A stretch of 64,000 nt of DNA from RUG11247 sp045649485 (GTDB lineage: Bacteria; Bacillota; Clostridia; Christensenellales; Aristaeellaceae). Shown one piece after another: positions 47,267 through 55,825 of the stretch. Position 1 is the stretch's first letter, and the number at the start of each line of letters is the position of its first letter. Where the stretch lies: NCBI GenBank assembly GCA_045649485.1, contig JAZRPZ010000088.1, positions 35,656-99,655 of the forward strand, written 5' to 3'. The position numbers and the translations under genes are program-made. The notes under the pieces were generated by a model that did no database searches, was not told where the DNA came from, and saw only the letters and a program-made list of their open reading frames with translations.

Positions 47267-48037
47267 ATGAGAATCGTTGTGAAGATCGGCACAAGTACAC
47301 TTGCGCATCCTACGGGACATCTGAATATTCGGCGCGTGGAACAGCTTTGCAAAGTTCTGAGTGATGTGAAGAACGCCGGAAATGAGGTCATTCTGGTTTC
47401 CTCGGGCGCGATCGGCATGGGCGTGGGCAAACTTGGACTGCGTGCGCGGCCTACCGATATACCAACAAAACAGGCTGCCGCAGCAATAGGCCAATGTGAA
47501 CTGATGTACACATACGATAAGCTGTTCGGCGAATATCATCATACGGTGGCGCAGCTGCTAATTACCGGCGACGACGTGGGCAATGAAAAGCGCTATGAAA
47601 ATTTCAAAAATACAATGAACAGGCTGCTTGAACTCGGCGTACTGCCCATCATAAATGAAAACGACACCGTCGCCACCGATGAAATAGTTATAGGCGATAA
47701 CGACACGCTGGGCGCAATTGTTGCCCGCAGCGTGAACGCAGATATGCTGATGCTGCTTTCGGATATAGACGGGTTGTACACCGCAGACCCCCATACCCAT
47801 CCCGATGCGGAGCTGATCCATAAAGTAACGAAGCTGGATGAATCCATTTATGCACTTGCAGGGGTCAGCGCTTCGGGACAGGGCACGGGAGGCATGGTTA
47901 CCAAGCTGCATGCGGCAAAGATATGCATGGAAAGCGGCTGCACAATGGTAATAGCAAACGGCGATACTCCCGAAAATATATATGATATCATGGATGGTAA
48001 GGAGATCGGCACCGCTTTTATTTCGGAGGGTAAATAA
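47267..48037 (+). CDS. proB: Glutamate 5-kinase, short form
   Basis: A 256-residue amino acid kinase catalysing the first step of proline synthesis (ATP plus glutamate to glutamyl-5-phosphate). RIVVKIGTSTLAHP is the ATP-phosphate start, VSSGAIGMGVGKLGL the glycine-rich loop, and INENDTVATDEIVIGDNDTL the substrate region; GQGTGGMVTKLHAAK is the ATP-grip. There is no PUA domain, unlike the ~367-residue enterobacterial enzyme; this short form is common. ATG 47267 chosen; ATG 47243 would add 8 residues but lacks a ribosome binding site. It is coupled to proA (no gap). Confidence 0.96.
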   Translation: MRIVVKIGTSTLAHPTGHLNIRRVEQLCKVLSDVKNAGNEVILVSSGAIGMGVGKLGLRARPTDIPTKQAAAAIGQCELMYTYDKLFGEYHHTVAQLLITGDDVGNEKRYENFKNTMNRLLELGVLPIINENDTVATDEIVIGDNDTLGAIVARSVNADMLMLLSDIDGLYTADPHTHPDAELIHKVTKLDESIYALAGVSASGQGTGGMVTKLHAAKICMESGCTMVIANGDTPENIYDIMDGKEIGTAFISEGK

Positions 48038-49279
48038 ATGAAACAGATGCTTGAAAGGGCTAAAGCAGCCCGTGCGCAGGTAAGCTGTCTTTCCGCCGAA
48101 CAGAAAAACACTGCCCTTTGCGCCATGGCGGATGCGCTCATCGAACATGAGGCTGATATCCTTGCAGCAAATGCAATGGACATGGAGAAGGCCGCAGGCA
48201 CCGTTTCGGAAGTAATGCTGGACAGACTGAAGCTTACACCCGAAAGGATAGCGGGCATGGCAAAGGGTATACGCGATGTTGCGGCGCTGCCCGATCCGGT
48301 AGGGCATATACTTGAGGAACGTACCCGTGAAGACGGGCTGCATATTGCGAAGGTATCCGTGCCTGTGGGCGTTATCGCAATAATATATGAATCCAGACCC
48401 AATGTCACAAGCGATGCGGCAGCCCTTGCGGTAAAAAGCGGCAATGTGTGCGTGCTGCGCGGCGGAAAAGAGGCGTTCCTTTCCGCAAATGCTATAGTAA
48501 AGGCGCTGCGTTCGGGTCTTGTCAGGGCAGGAATCACGGAAGATGCGGTAAATATGGTGCAGGATATCACGCGGGCAAGCGCCGCCGCGCTGATGACCGC
48601 GAACGGCTATGTTGATCTTCTGATTCCCAGAGGCGGCGCGGGACTTATAAATGCCTGTGTGCAGAATGCCACAGTGCCCTGCATTGCTACGGGCACAGGC
48701 ATCTGCCATGTATACGTAGAAAAGACAGCTGATCAGGATATGGCGCTTAAGATAATTGAAAATGCTAAGTGCAGCCGTCCCAGCGTATGCAATGCGGAAG
48801 AAGTATTGCTGGTGGACGAAGCCATAGCCGCCGAATTCCTGCCGAAGCTGAAGAAGCTGCTGGTGGACGACAGACCGGTAAACCCTGTCGAACTCAGGCT
48901 GGATGAAAGAACTGCCGCTGTAATTCAGGGCACAGCGGCGGGGGAGAACGATTTCGACACCGAGTTCCTTGATTATATTCTTGCGGTGAAGTGTGTTTCG
49001 GGAGCTGCGGATGCAGTAAAGCATATTTCAATCCATTCCACAGGCCATTCCGAGGCAATAATCAGCCGGGACCCAGCTGCGATTGCAGCGTTCACGGCAG
49101 GTGTGGATTCCGCTGCGGTATATGTAAACGCCTCTACCCGATTCACCGACGGCGGCGAATTCGGTCTTGGCTGCGAAATGGGAATATCCACCCAGAAGCT
49201 GCATGCAAGAGGTCCCATGGGGCTCAGGGAACTGACCACATATAAGTATGTAATAACAGGCAGAGGCCACATCAGGTGA
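48038..49279 (+). CDS. proA: Gamma-glutamyl phosphate reductase
   Basis: A 413-residue NADPH-dependent aldehyde-dehydrogenase-fold enzyme giving glutamate-5-semialdehyde. VPVGVIAIIYESRPNVTSDA is the ProA signature, GNVCVLRGGKEAF the cofactor loop, and CSRPSVCNAEEVLL carries the catalytic cysteine in PSVCNA. VNASTRFTDGGEFGLGCEMGI is conserved near the end. ATG 48038 starts directly after the proB stop, with GGAGGGTA upstream. The final step (ProC) is not in this window. Confidence 0.97.
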   Translation: MKQMLERAKAARAQVSCLSAEQKNTALCAMADALIEHEADILAANAMDMEKAAGTVSEVMLDRLKLTPERIAGMAKGIRDVAALPDPVGHILEERTREDGLHIAKVSVPVGVIAIIYESRPNVTSDAAALAVKSGNVCVLRGGKEAFLSANAIVKALRSGLVRAGITEDAVNMVQDITRASAAALMTANGYVDLLIPRGGAGLINACVQNATVPCIATGTGICHVYVEKTADQDMALKIIENAKCSRPSVCNAEEVLLVDEAIAAEFLPKLKKLLVDDRPVNPVELRLDERTAAVIQGTAAGENDFDTEFLDYILAVKCVSGAADAVKHISIHSTGHSEAIISRDPAAIAAFTAGVDSAAVYVNASTRFTDGGEFGLGCEMGISTQKLHARGPMGLRELTTYKYVITGRGHIR

Positions 49280-49295
49280 AATGAATATTGAACAT

Positions 49296-49334
49296 ACAAA
49301 ACCATCGCCGGAATATTTTCGGAGGTGGTTTTGT
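49296..49334 (+). terminator. Terminator after proA
   Basis: AAAACCATCGCCG pairs imperfectly with CGGAGGTGGTTTT across GAATATTTT, followed by GTGTAATTTT. Confidence 0.65.
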
Positions 49335-49365
49335 GTAATTTTAGGAATGCATGTTTGAAAAAGTG

Positions 49366-49394
49366 TTGAAGTGGTTTATAATATATGATATAAT
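49366..49394 (+). promoter_or_regulatory. Promoter of the large repeat protein
   Basis: TTGAAG (49366-49371), 17-base spacer, TATAAT (49389-49394); ATG at 49448 after GGCGGGGAGATGAG. Confidence 0.62.
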
Positions 49395-49447
49395 GCGGGC
49401 AAAAGATGTCATAGAAAATTAATAATTTAAGGCGGGGAGATGAGTGT

Positions 49448-52400
49448 ATGAAGGATACTATCAGAAGGCTGACGGCTTTATTTATGGTGCTGACAATGCT
49501 GACTCCGGTATTTGGCGCTGCAGAAGCGCCGGTCGGAGAAGTCGAAATAATCGAACTGACTACCGAACCCGAAGACGTATCCTCCGTGCCTGCAGATAAC
49601 GGAGAAGCCGCTCCCGAACAGACAACAGAGCCCTCCGAAGATTATTCTGAGGAACCTGCTGTAGAACCTGTTGCAGATTCTGCCGGGGAGCTTGCGGCTG
49701 CATCATCTGATGAACCCGGTGAAGAGCTTAATAATGAGCCTCCGTCAATATACACAGCAGAGCCTGCTGAGGGAGGTATTCCGGAATCCACACCGGATCC
49801 GGTTGAGAATACTGCTGAGGACTCCGACCAGGAGACTGCGGCAGAATTCACCGAGGAGCCTGATGAGGGCTACTCTCAGGAACCCACGGCAGCCCCCGAT
49901 GAGGAATCTGTGTCAGAATCGACAGATGGGTCTGCAGCGGAAAACACAGATGAACCCGTTGAAGAACCATCGGTTGAAGCTACCGTGGAACCATCGGTTG
50001 AAGCAACTGCAGAACCTGTTGTCGGCGAGCTTGTGGAGGAACCGGCTGCAGAGCCTGCTCCTGAGCCGGTTATGATGTTTGCCGCGCCGCCCGCAGATGT
50101 TTCAGTACTGAGCTACAGATTCAGCACTGCCGAAGAATTGGCAGCTCAGCACGGTATGTCAGTCGAAGAGTTGGCTGCAAAAGCCGGAATCTCTGTAGAA
50201 GAATTGAATGCCATGACGCCCGAGCAGCTGGACGGGTTAGATGTTCAGCTTAATTCGAATGCGTTCGTTATAGAAAACGGCGTGCTGGTAGAATACGCAG
50301 GCACTGCTAAGGATGTTGTGATACCCGAGGGTGTAACTTCCATAGGGTCCTATGCGTTTACCGGCAAGACCGTACAGACGGTGCAGTTCCCCGGAACTCT
50401 CACGACTATATGCGACTTCGCATTTGATAACTGCATGCACCTGCAGAAGGTGTATATACCTGACAGCGTGACCTATGTAGGCGCATACGCATTTAACGGC
50501 TGTTCCCAGCTTACCGATGTTGTGCTTCCTTCCGGGCTTACATATATTGGGGATTACATGTTCTCCGGATGCAGCAAACTGACTTCGGTGAATATTCCTT
50601 CCGGAGTTGCCAAAATAGGCAGGGGCGCTTTTCAAGGCTGCGGCCAGCTTGGCTCTGTGACGCTGCCTGCCGGACTGAAAGTGATTGATGAGGATGCGTT
50701 CTCGGGAGCACGTAAGCTGGATTATGTGGTGCTGCCTGAAGGCCTTGAAAGCATCGGCAATTTCGCGTTCCGCGAATGCAGGCTTACCGAGATTATTGTG
50801 CCTGACAGCGTTACTTATATGGGCGTGCAGGTTTTTGAGTATTCGGGACTTGTGGCGGCTGCACTGCCTGCAAATATGGAACAGCTGCCGGAAAATACGT
50901 TTGCGCAGTGCTATAATCTGGAACTTGTGGTGCTGCCGGATAATCTGAAGATCATCTCCGGCGGAGCTTTCGCAAACTGTTCTTCCCTGCAGATGGCTAT
51001 GCTTCCCGAAACGGTGATCAGCATCGGAACAAAGGCGTTCTGGTTTTGCGAAGGTCTTGAGATGATATATATCCCAAGATCTATGGAATACATCGGCGAA
51101 GAGGCGTTCATGTTCTGCAATAATGCAAACCTTGTTGCCTTTATTCCATCAGATCCATATCTGACTGAATATTTCTGGAACAATTATATTCCATTCTATT
51201 ATTATGACGTGATCAGCTACCTGGAGTACCAGCCTGCTCAGACGACGCTGGCAGTAGGTCAGAAGTATGTACCGGAGCTGTATGCGGATTTCCCGGATCA
51301 GGATACGGTGACATATACCACCAGCAATAAAAAGGTTGCCACAGTAGATGCAGAAGGTACAGTTACCGCCAAGGGCACCGGTACTGCGAAGATAACTGCA
51401 AAATCGAAAAAGGGCGGCGCGACGGCTACTCTTACTGTGACTGTAAAGAAAGCGCCATCCAAGGTGCAGCTTAACAGCAAGGCGTTTGATGTCGCCGTGG
51501 GCACCACCGCAACGCTCAAGGCGACATATACATCCGGAACATATACGGTGCTTACATGGAGCAGCAGCGATGAATCTGTAGCGACTGTTGACGAAAACGG
51601 ATGCATTACCGCAGTCTCTCCGGGAAAGGCGGTAATAACAGTTGCAACTCACAATGGCAAGAAGGCCGGCTGTACTGTGACTGTGAGAGTCCAGCCCACG
51701 GCGCTGTATATCGACGAAACACTGGATATGGGCGTGAAGCAGAGCGTTACGCTTAAGCCTGTGCTGGAACCTGAGTATGCATTTGAAGGAATGAGCATCG
51801 TAAGTTCTGATGCATCGGTTGTATCCGTAGCTTCCGGGGGAAAGCTTACCGCCAAGAAGGCCGGTACTGCGGTCATTACTGTCACAACTGACAACGGACT
51901 TACAAAGAGCATGACTGTGACAGTAAAGGCAGCTCCCACAAAGATAACTCTGAATGCAACAAAAGCGACAATGGGCGTTGGACAGACCGGAAAACTTACG
52001 GCAACTATGTCTCCGACCATCGCTTATGGCGCAGTGAGCTTTACAAGTTCCAATTCCAAGGTTGTCGCTGTGGATAGCGAGGGCAATGTGACCGCGCTGA
52101 AAGCAGGTTCTGCCACCATCACCGTCAAATGCTACAATGGAAAGAAAGCTACCTGCAAAATAACCGTAAAGAAGGCGCCGTCATCCATTACCATGTCTGC
52201 CGGCGAGCTTACGCTGGGAGTAGGCGAGGAAAAGAAGCTTTCGGCTACGATAACCAAAAATACTGCCGGCGGGATAACCTGGGCAAGCAGTGATACATCT
52301 GTAGCGGCAGTGGATGGCGGAGTAATACGCCCGATAGCTCCCGGTACCGCTGTTGTAACCGCTGCCACGCATAACGGGCTTACGGCAAGCTGCACAGTGA

Positions 52401-53875
52401 ATGTAAAGCCCGCCCCCACGGGTATAATTCTCGACAGATATGAGGTAAAGCTGTCCGTCAAGCAGACTGCTGTGCTGGGCGTTGAACTTGTATCAGGCGA
52501 AAGCAGCGATTGCGCCGGAGGATACAGTTTTGCCAGCAGCAACAAGAAGATAGTTACGGTGAACTCTGCAGGCAAGCTTACGGCTGTCAAGGCGGGCACT
52601 GCGACTGTCACAGTTACAACTTATAATGGCGTGACTGCTGTATGCACAGTGACTGTTGTGGCTGCACCTTCCAAGGTCACGCTTAACAAGACCAAGGCAA
52701 CGCTGGGCGCAGGAGAGGTGCTGCAGCTGCAGCCGGCAGTGTCTCCCGCAAACAGCCATACCAGCTATACATTCTCAAGCAGCAAGCGCAGCGTAGCGAC
52801 TGTTGATGCAAACGGGCTTGTCACTGCGGTAAGCCCGGGAAGCGCAACTATAACAGTAAAGACTCACAATGGCAGAAAGGCTACCTGCAAGGTGACTGTA
52901 AAAGCTGCGCCTACCGGAATTGTTCTTTCAACCGAGGCCATGGTGCTTGGTGTGGGCCAGACAGGCGAATTGACTGCCAGCCTGCCCCAAAATTCCGCTT
53001 CTGCATTTAATGTAAGTATCGAGGGCGATGCTGTAAGCGTTTCCGGGTCGAAGGTAACCGCAGTAAAGACAGGAAATGCTGTGATAAGCGTAAGTACGTT
53101 CAACGGCCACAGCGCTACCTGTACGGTTACCGTGAAGCCTGCGCCTACAGAGATAGTGCTGAGCGATACATCGATGACCCTCAGCGTAAAGCAGTCTGCT
53201 GTACTGGGCGTAAAGCTGTTTGCAAACGGCAGCGAGGACTGCGCAGGCGCATATACCTTCAAAAGCAGCAATACAAAGATAGCTACCGTAAATTCTGCAG
53301 GCAAGATCACCGCGGTGAAGTCGGGTACAGTCAGGATAACCGTGCAGAGCCACAACAAGGACGTCTATGCGGTGTGCGAAGTGCGGGTCATTGCAGCGCC
53401 CAGCAAGGTCAAGCTTAACAAGACCGGTGTAACCCTGGGCGCAGGAGAGACGATGCAGCTCGTACCGTCGCTTACGCCGGCGTACAGCCAGACGTCTTAT
53501 TCATATTCAAGCAGCAGGCAAAGCGTGGCGAAGGTGGACGGCAACGGAATCATAACAGCTGTCAGTCCGGGAAGCGCGACCATAACCGTGAAGACCCATA
53601 ACGGTAGGTCTGCCAGCTGCAAGGTAACAGTAAAACCTGCGCCAACCGGACTTATATTGTCAGCGACGGAGATGAATCTTGCGGTAGGCGAGACCGGGAA
53701 GCTTTCCACTGCTTTTGTCAACAACGCCGCATCTGCGCTTACTGTCACAATCAGCGATGAGGGTGTGGTTACCCGTTCCGGCAGCAGCTTTACCGCAGTC
53801 GGCCCGGGTACTGCTACCATCACGGTTAGGACATATAACGGGCATGAAGCGGTATGCACCGTGACAGTCAAATAA
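49448..53875 (+). CDS. Secreted repeat protein: acidic linker, BspA-type leucine-rich repeats, eleven Big_2 domains
   Basis: A 1475-residue exported protein. Residues 1-26 are a signal peptide ending GAAEA. Residues about 30-215 are a disordered, very acidic Pro/Ser/Thr/Glu region. Residues about 275-590 carry about 13 leucine-rich repeats of BspA (LRR_5) type, with the IP-x-x-V-x-x-IG-x-x-AF-x-x-C pattern. Residues about 595-1475 are eleven bacterial Ig-like Big_2 units of 75-85 residues, most starting AP-[ST]-x-[IV]. There is no LPxTG, S-layer or membrane anchor, and the protein stops right after the last Big_2 strand. The layout suggests an adhesin or surface-matrix protein, as in BspA-like proteins of gut bacteria. 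Thr/Ser-rich with paired cysteines. Confidence 0.93.
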   Translation: MKDTIRRLTALFMVLTMLTPVFGAAEAPVGEVEIIELTTEPEDVSSVPADNGEAAPEQTTEPSEDYSEEPAVEPVADSAGELAAASSDEPGEELNNEPPSIYTAEPAEGGIPESTPDPVENTAEDSDQETAAEFTEEPDEGYSQEPTAAPDEESVSESTDGSAAENTDEPVEEPSVEATVEPSVEATAEPVVGELVEEPAAEPAPEPVMMFAAPPADVSVLSYRFSTAEELAAQHGMSVEELAAKAGISVEELNAMTPEQLDGLDVQLNSNAFVIENGVLVEYAGTAKDVVIPEGVTSIGSYAFTGKTVQTVQFPGTLTTICDFAFDNCMHLQKVYIPDSVTYVGAYAFNGCSQLTDVVLPSGLTYIGDYMFSGCSKLTSVNIPSGVAKIGRGAFQGCGQLGSVTLPAGLKVIDEDAFSGARKLDYVVLPEGLESIGNFAFRECRLTEIIVPDSVTYMGVQVFEYSGLVAAALPANMEQLPENTFAQCYNLELVVLPDNLKIISGGAFANCSSLQMAMLPETVISIGTKAFWFCEGLEMIYIPRSMEYIGEEAFMFCNNANLVAFIPSDPYLTEYFWNNYIPFYYYDVISYLEYQPAQTTLAVGQKYVPELYADFPDQDTVTYTTSNKKVATVDAEGTVTAKGTGTAKITAKSKKGGATATLTVTVKKAPSKVQLNSKAFDVAVGTTATLKATYTSGTYTVLTWSSSDESVATVDENGCITAVSPGKAVITVATHNGKKAGCTVTVRVQPTALYIDETLDMGVKQSVTLKPVLEPEYAFEGMSIVSSDASVVSVASGGKLTAKKAGTAVITVTTDNGLTKSMTVTVKAAPTKITLNATKATMGVGQTGKLTATMSPTIAYGAVSFTSSNSKVVAVDSEGNVTALKAGSATITVKCYNGKKATCKITVKKAPSSITMSAGELTLGVGEEKKLSATITKNTAGGITWASSDTSVAAVDGGVIRPIAPGTAVVTAATHNGLTASCTVNVKPAPTGIILDRYEVKLSVKQTAVLGVELVSGESSDCAGGYSFASSNKKIVTVNSAGKLTAVKAGTATVTVTTYNGVTAVCTVTVVAAPSKVTLNKTKATLGAGEVLQLQPAVSPANSHTSYTFSSSKRSVATVDANGLVTAVSPGSATITVKTHNGRKATCKVTVKAAPTGIVLSTEAMVLGVGQTGELTASLPQNSASAFNVSIEGDAVSVSGSKVTAVKTGNAVISVSTFNGHSATCTVTVKPAPTEIVLSDTSMTLSVKQSAVLGVKLFANGSEDCAGAYTFKSSNTKIATVNSAGKITAVKSGTVRITVQSHNKDVYAVCEVRVIAAPSKVKLNKTGVTLGAGETMQLVPSLTPAYSQTSYSYSSSRQSVAKVDGNGIITAVSPGSATITVKTHNGRSASCKVTVKPAPTGLILSATEMNLAVGETGKLSTAFVNNAASALTVTISDEGVVTRSGSSFTAVGPGTATITVRTYNGHEAVCTVTVK
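49560..50090 (+). repeat. Low-complexity Glu/Pro/Ser/Thr-rich coding repeat
   Basis: Codes for loosely repeated EEPAVEP, TAEPAEG and VEATVEP-type units (for example VEPSVEATVEPSVEATAEP as a near-exact local duplication around 49968-50010). Likely a flexible, strongly acidic stalk behind the signal peptide. Confidence 0.75.
50270..51200 (+). repeat. BspA-type leucine-rich repeat array
   Basis: About 13 consecutive units of around 23 codons with the pattern VxIPxxVTxIGxxAFxxCxxL, each cysteine preceding the next strand. Units are divergent at DNA level, so not a recent expansion. Confidence 0.8.
51692..53872 (+). repeat. Three tandem copies of a three-domain Big_2 block
   Basis: Blocks at 51692-52411 (240 codons), 52412-53140 (243 codons) and 53141-53872 (244 codons). 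Each holds the same ordered trio: a VKQ-type domain (GVKQSV / SVKQTAVLGV / SVKQSAVLGV), an LN-type domain (LNATKATMGVG / LNKTKATLGAGE / LNKTGVTLGAGE) and a VGxTGxL-type domain. The last two blocks are the most similar, including insertions such as SSDCAGGY / SEDCAGAY. This shows block-wise duplication on top of single-domain repetition. Confidence 0.85.
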
Positions 53876-53885
53876 TCTTCCTTCA

Positions 53886-53916
53886 GGAGGCTGACGTTCT
53901 CGGCAGCCTCCGTTTA
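53886..53916 (+). terminator. Terminator-like hairpin after the repeat protein
   Basis: GGAGGCTG (53886-53893) and CAGCCTCC (53904-53911) form a perfect 8-base stem, followed by GTTTATAT. Confidence 0.7.
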
Positions 53917-53941
53917 TATACGCCACGACTAATGATTGTTG

Positions 53942-53970
53942 TTGATTTTTGCCGGGTTTCGTTATAAAAT
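53942..53970 (+). promoter_or_regulatory. Promoter of the uxaC operon
   Basis: TTGATT (53942-53947), 17-base spacer, TAAAAT (53965-53970); ATG at 54020 after GAGGAGGATA. Confidence 0.55.
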
Positions 53971-54019
53971 TATACTAACAGAATTTGGCTGTTTATACGG
54001 CTTTGAGGAGGATACCCAC

Positions 54020-55429
54020 ATGCGCAAATTCATGGACGAAGACTTCATGCTCTATACCCCCGCAGCAAAAAAGCTGTATCATGATTATGCTGAGGATATG
54101 CCCATTTTCGATTACCACTGCCATCTTTCTCCCAAGGAGATAGCAGAAAATATTTCTTTCCGCAATATCGGACATCTGTTCCTCGGCGGCGACCATTACA
54201 AGTGGCGCGCCATGGCAGCCTTCGGCGTGGATGACAAGAACATCCGCGGCGCCGGCAGCGATTATGATAAGTTCCTTGCCTATGCAAAGGCAATGCCTTA
54301 CATGATCGGCAATCCTCTGTATCACTGGACCCATCTTGAACTGAAGCGCGTTTTCGGCGTTGAAACTCCCCTTACCGAGAAGAGCGCTCCCGAGATCTGG
54401 GAAAAGTGCAATGCAATGCTGGCTACCGAGGAATTCCGCGCAAAGCGCCTCATCGAAAAGTTCAACGTAAAGCTGGTATGCACCACCGATGATCCCATCG
54501 ATACCCTTGAATGGCACGACATGATCGCTGCCGACAAGGATTTCAGCGTAAAGGTGCTGCCCACCTTCCGCCCCGACAAGGCTGTGAACATCCAGAAGGC
54601 CGGCGCCTGCGAATACATTGCGAAGCTTGCGGAAGTTACCGGCATTGAGATCAAGACCACTGCAGACGTAATCAAGGCTCTTGACGCCCGCGTTGAATAT
54701 TTCCATGCTCACGGCGCCCGCATCTCCGACCACGGCATGGACACCATTTCCTACGTCGAAGTTGATATGGAAAAGGCCGACAAGGCGCTTGCACAGGTGC
54801 TTGCCGGCGAAAAGCTCTGCCCCGTATGCGCCGAGCATTACCGCACCGCCCTGTTCATCGCGCTGGGCGAGATGTACAATAAGCACGGCTGGACTCAGCA
54901 GTATCACCTGAACGCCATCCGCAACAACAACTCCAAGATGTTTGAAAAGTACGGTCCCGATACCGGCTTCGATTCCATCCATGACGAGCTCATCGCCGAG
55001 AAGCTTTCCGGCCTTATGAATGCTCAGGAGAAGAAGGGCATGCTGCCCAAGACCATCCTGTACTCTCTGAATCCCAACCACAACTACGTGCTGGCTTCCA
55101 TGGCAGGCAATTTCCAGACCGAGGCAGGCGTAGCGGGCAAGATCCAGTTCGGCTCCGGCTGGTGGTTCTGCGATCAGCGCGACGGTATGGAGGATCAGAT
55201 GAAGTCCCTGGCCAGCATCGGTCTGCTCAGCACCTTCGTGGGCATGCTCACCGACTCCCGTTCCTTCGTAAGCTATCCCCGTCATGAGTACTTCCGCCGC
55301 ATTCTGTGCAACATCATCGGCACCTGGGTGGAAAACGGCGAATATCCCGACGATTGGGATACCCTGGGCGAGATCGTAAAGGGCATCTGCTACAACAACG
55401 CCGTGAAGTATTTCGGCATCGAACTGTGA
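54020..55429 (+). CDS. uxaC: Glucuronate (uronate) isomerase
   Basis: A 469-residue TIM-barrel metal-dependent isomerase converting D-glucuronate to D-fructuronate and D-galacturonate to D-tagaturonate. IFDYHCHLSPKEIAEN is the H-x-H motif (residues 29-44); FLGGDHYKWRAM, VCTTDDPIDTLEWH, SDHGMDTISY and WFCDQRDGMEDQM are UxaC motifs, and GMLTDSRSFVSYPRHEYFRR closes the active site. ATG 54020 chosen for its GAGGAGG site; upstream in-frame codons are in the promoter. It is followed by a KdgF-like cupin and a GH2 enzyme, pointing to breakdown of uronate-containing glycans. Confidence 0.97.
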   Translation: MRKFMDEDFMLYTPAAKKLYHDYAEDMPIFDYHCHLSPKEIAENISFRNIGHLFLGGDHYKWRAMAAFGVDDKNIRGAGSDYDKFLAYAKAMPYMIGNPLYHWTHLELKRVFGVETPLTEKSAPEIWEKCNAMLATEEFRAKRLIEKFNVKLVCTTDDPIDTLEWHDMIAADKDFSVKVLPTFRPDKAVNIQKAGACEYIAKLAEVTGIEIKTTADVIKALDARVEYFHAHGARISDHGMDTISYVEVDMEKADKALAQVLAGEKLCPVCAEHYRTALFIALGEMYNKHGWTQQYHLNAIRNNNSKMFEKYGPDTGFDSIHDELIAEKLSGLMNAQEKKGMLPKTILYSLNPNHNYVLASMAGNFQTEAGVAGKIQFGSGWWFCDQRDGMEDQMKSLASIGLLSTFVGMLTDSRSFVSYPRHEYFRRILCNIIGTWVENGEYPDDWDTLGEIVKGICYNNAVKYFGIEL

Positions 55430-55438
55430 GGCTGTAAA

Positions 55439-55768
55439 ATGGGAAGCGTTACCGTGAATAATGAAGCCCTCGTTCAGCAGCTGGACGGCGGCGTTATCAG
55501 AAAGATACTCAGCCATACCGCAGGCATGATGGTTGTTGAGATAACCTTTCCCGCAGGCGGCGTGGGCGCAGTACATACCCATCCCCATCTGCAGTCTTCC
55601 TATGTGAAGAGCGGCGAATTTGAATACACCGTGGGCGATAAAAAGGTGATCGTGCATGAAGGCGATTCCCTGACCTTCGAGCCCGATGAGCCCCATGGCT
55701 GCGTCTGCCTGAAAGCAGGCGTACTGGTGGACGTGTTTTCGCCTGCCCGTGAGGATTTCCTGAAATAA
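55439..55768 (+). CDS. KdgF-like cupin
   Basis: A 109-residue single cupin domain. The metal motif 1 is GAVHTHPHLQSSYVKSGEFEY (H-x-H ... Q/E ... G) and motif 2 is FEPDEPHGCVCLKAG (P-x-x-x-x-H). The sequence resembles KdgF, which speeds linearisation of 4,5-unsaturated uronates from pectin or alginate. Its position 9 bases behind uxaC supports a uronate role. ATG 55439 follows TGAGGCTG, a modest site. A hairpin without T-run (55775-55804) separates it from the GH2 gene. Confidence 0.82.
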   Translation: MGSVTVNNEALVQQLDGGVIRKILSHTAGMMVVEITFPAGGVGAVHTHPHLQSSYVKSGEFEYTVGDKKVIVHEGDSLTFEPDEPHGCVCLKAGVLVDVFSPAREDFLK

Positions 55769-55774
55769 GAATTG

Positions 55775-55804
55775 AGAAGCCGTATCTCTGCAGATGCGGC
55801 TTCT
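55775..55804 (+). promoter_or_regulatory. Hairpin between the cupin and GH2 genes
   Basis: AGAAGCCG (55775-55782 region) pairs with CGGCTTCT, with a second ATCT/AGAT stem inside. No T-run follows; likely an mRNA processing or partial attenuation site. Confidence 0.5.
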
Positions 55805-55825
55805 GCTGTATAAAAGGAGACGTTT

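Noticed and set aside
51692..53872. Repeat region as an assembly artefact or mobile-element repeat
   Set aside because: The repeated units keep one open reading frame, diverge at DNA level and encode intact Big_2 domains, so they are real coding repeats.
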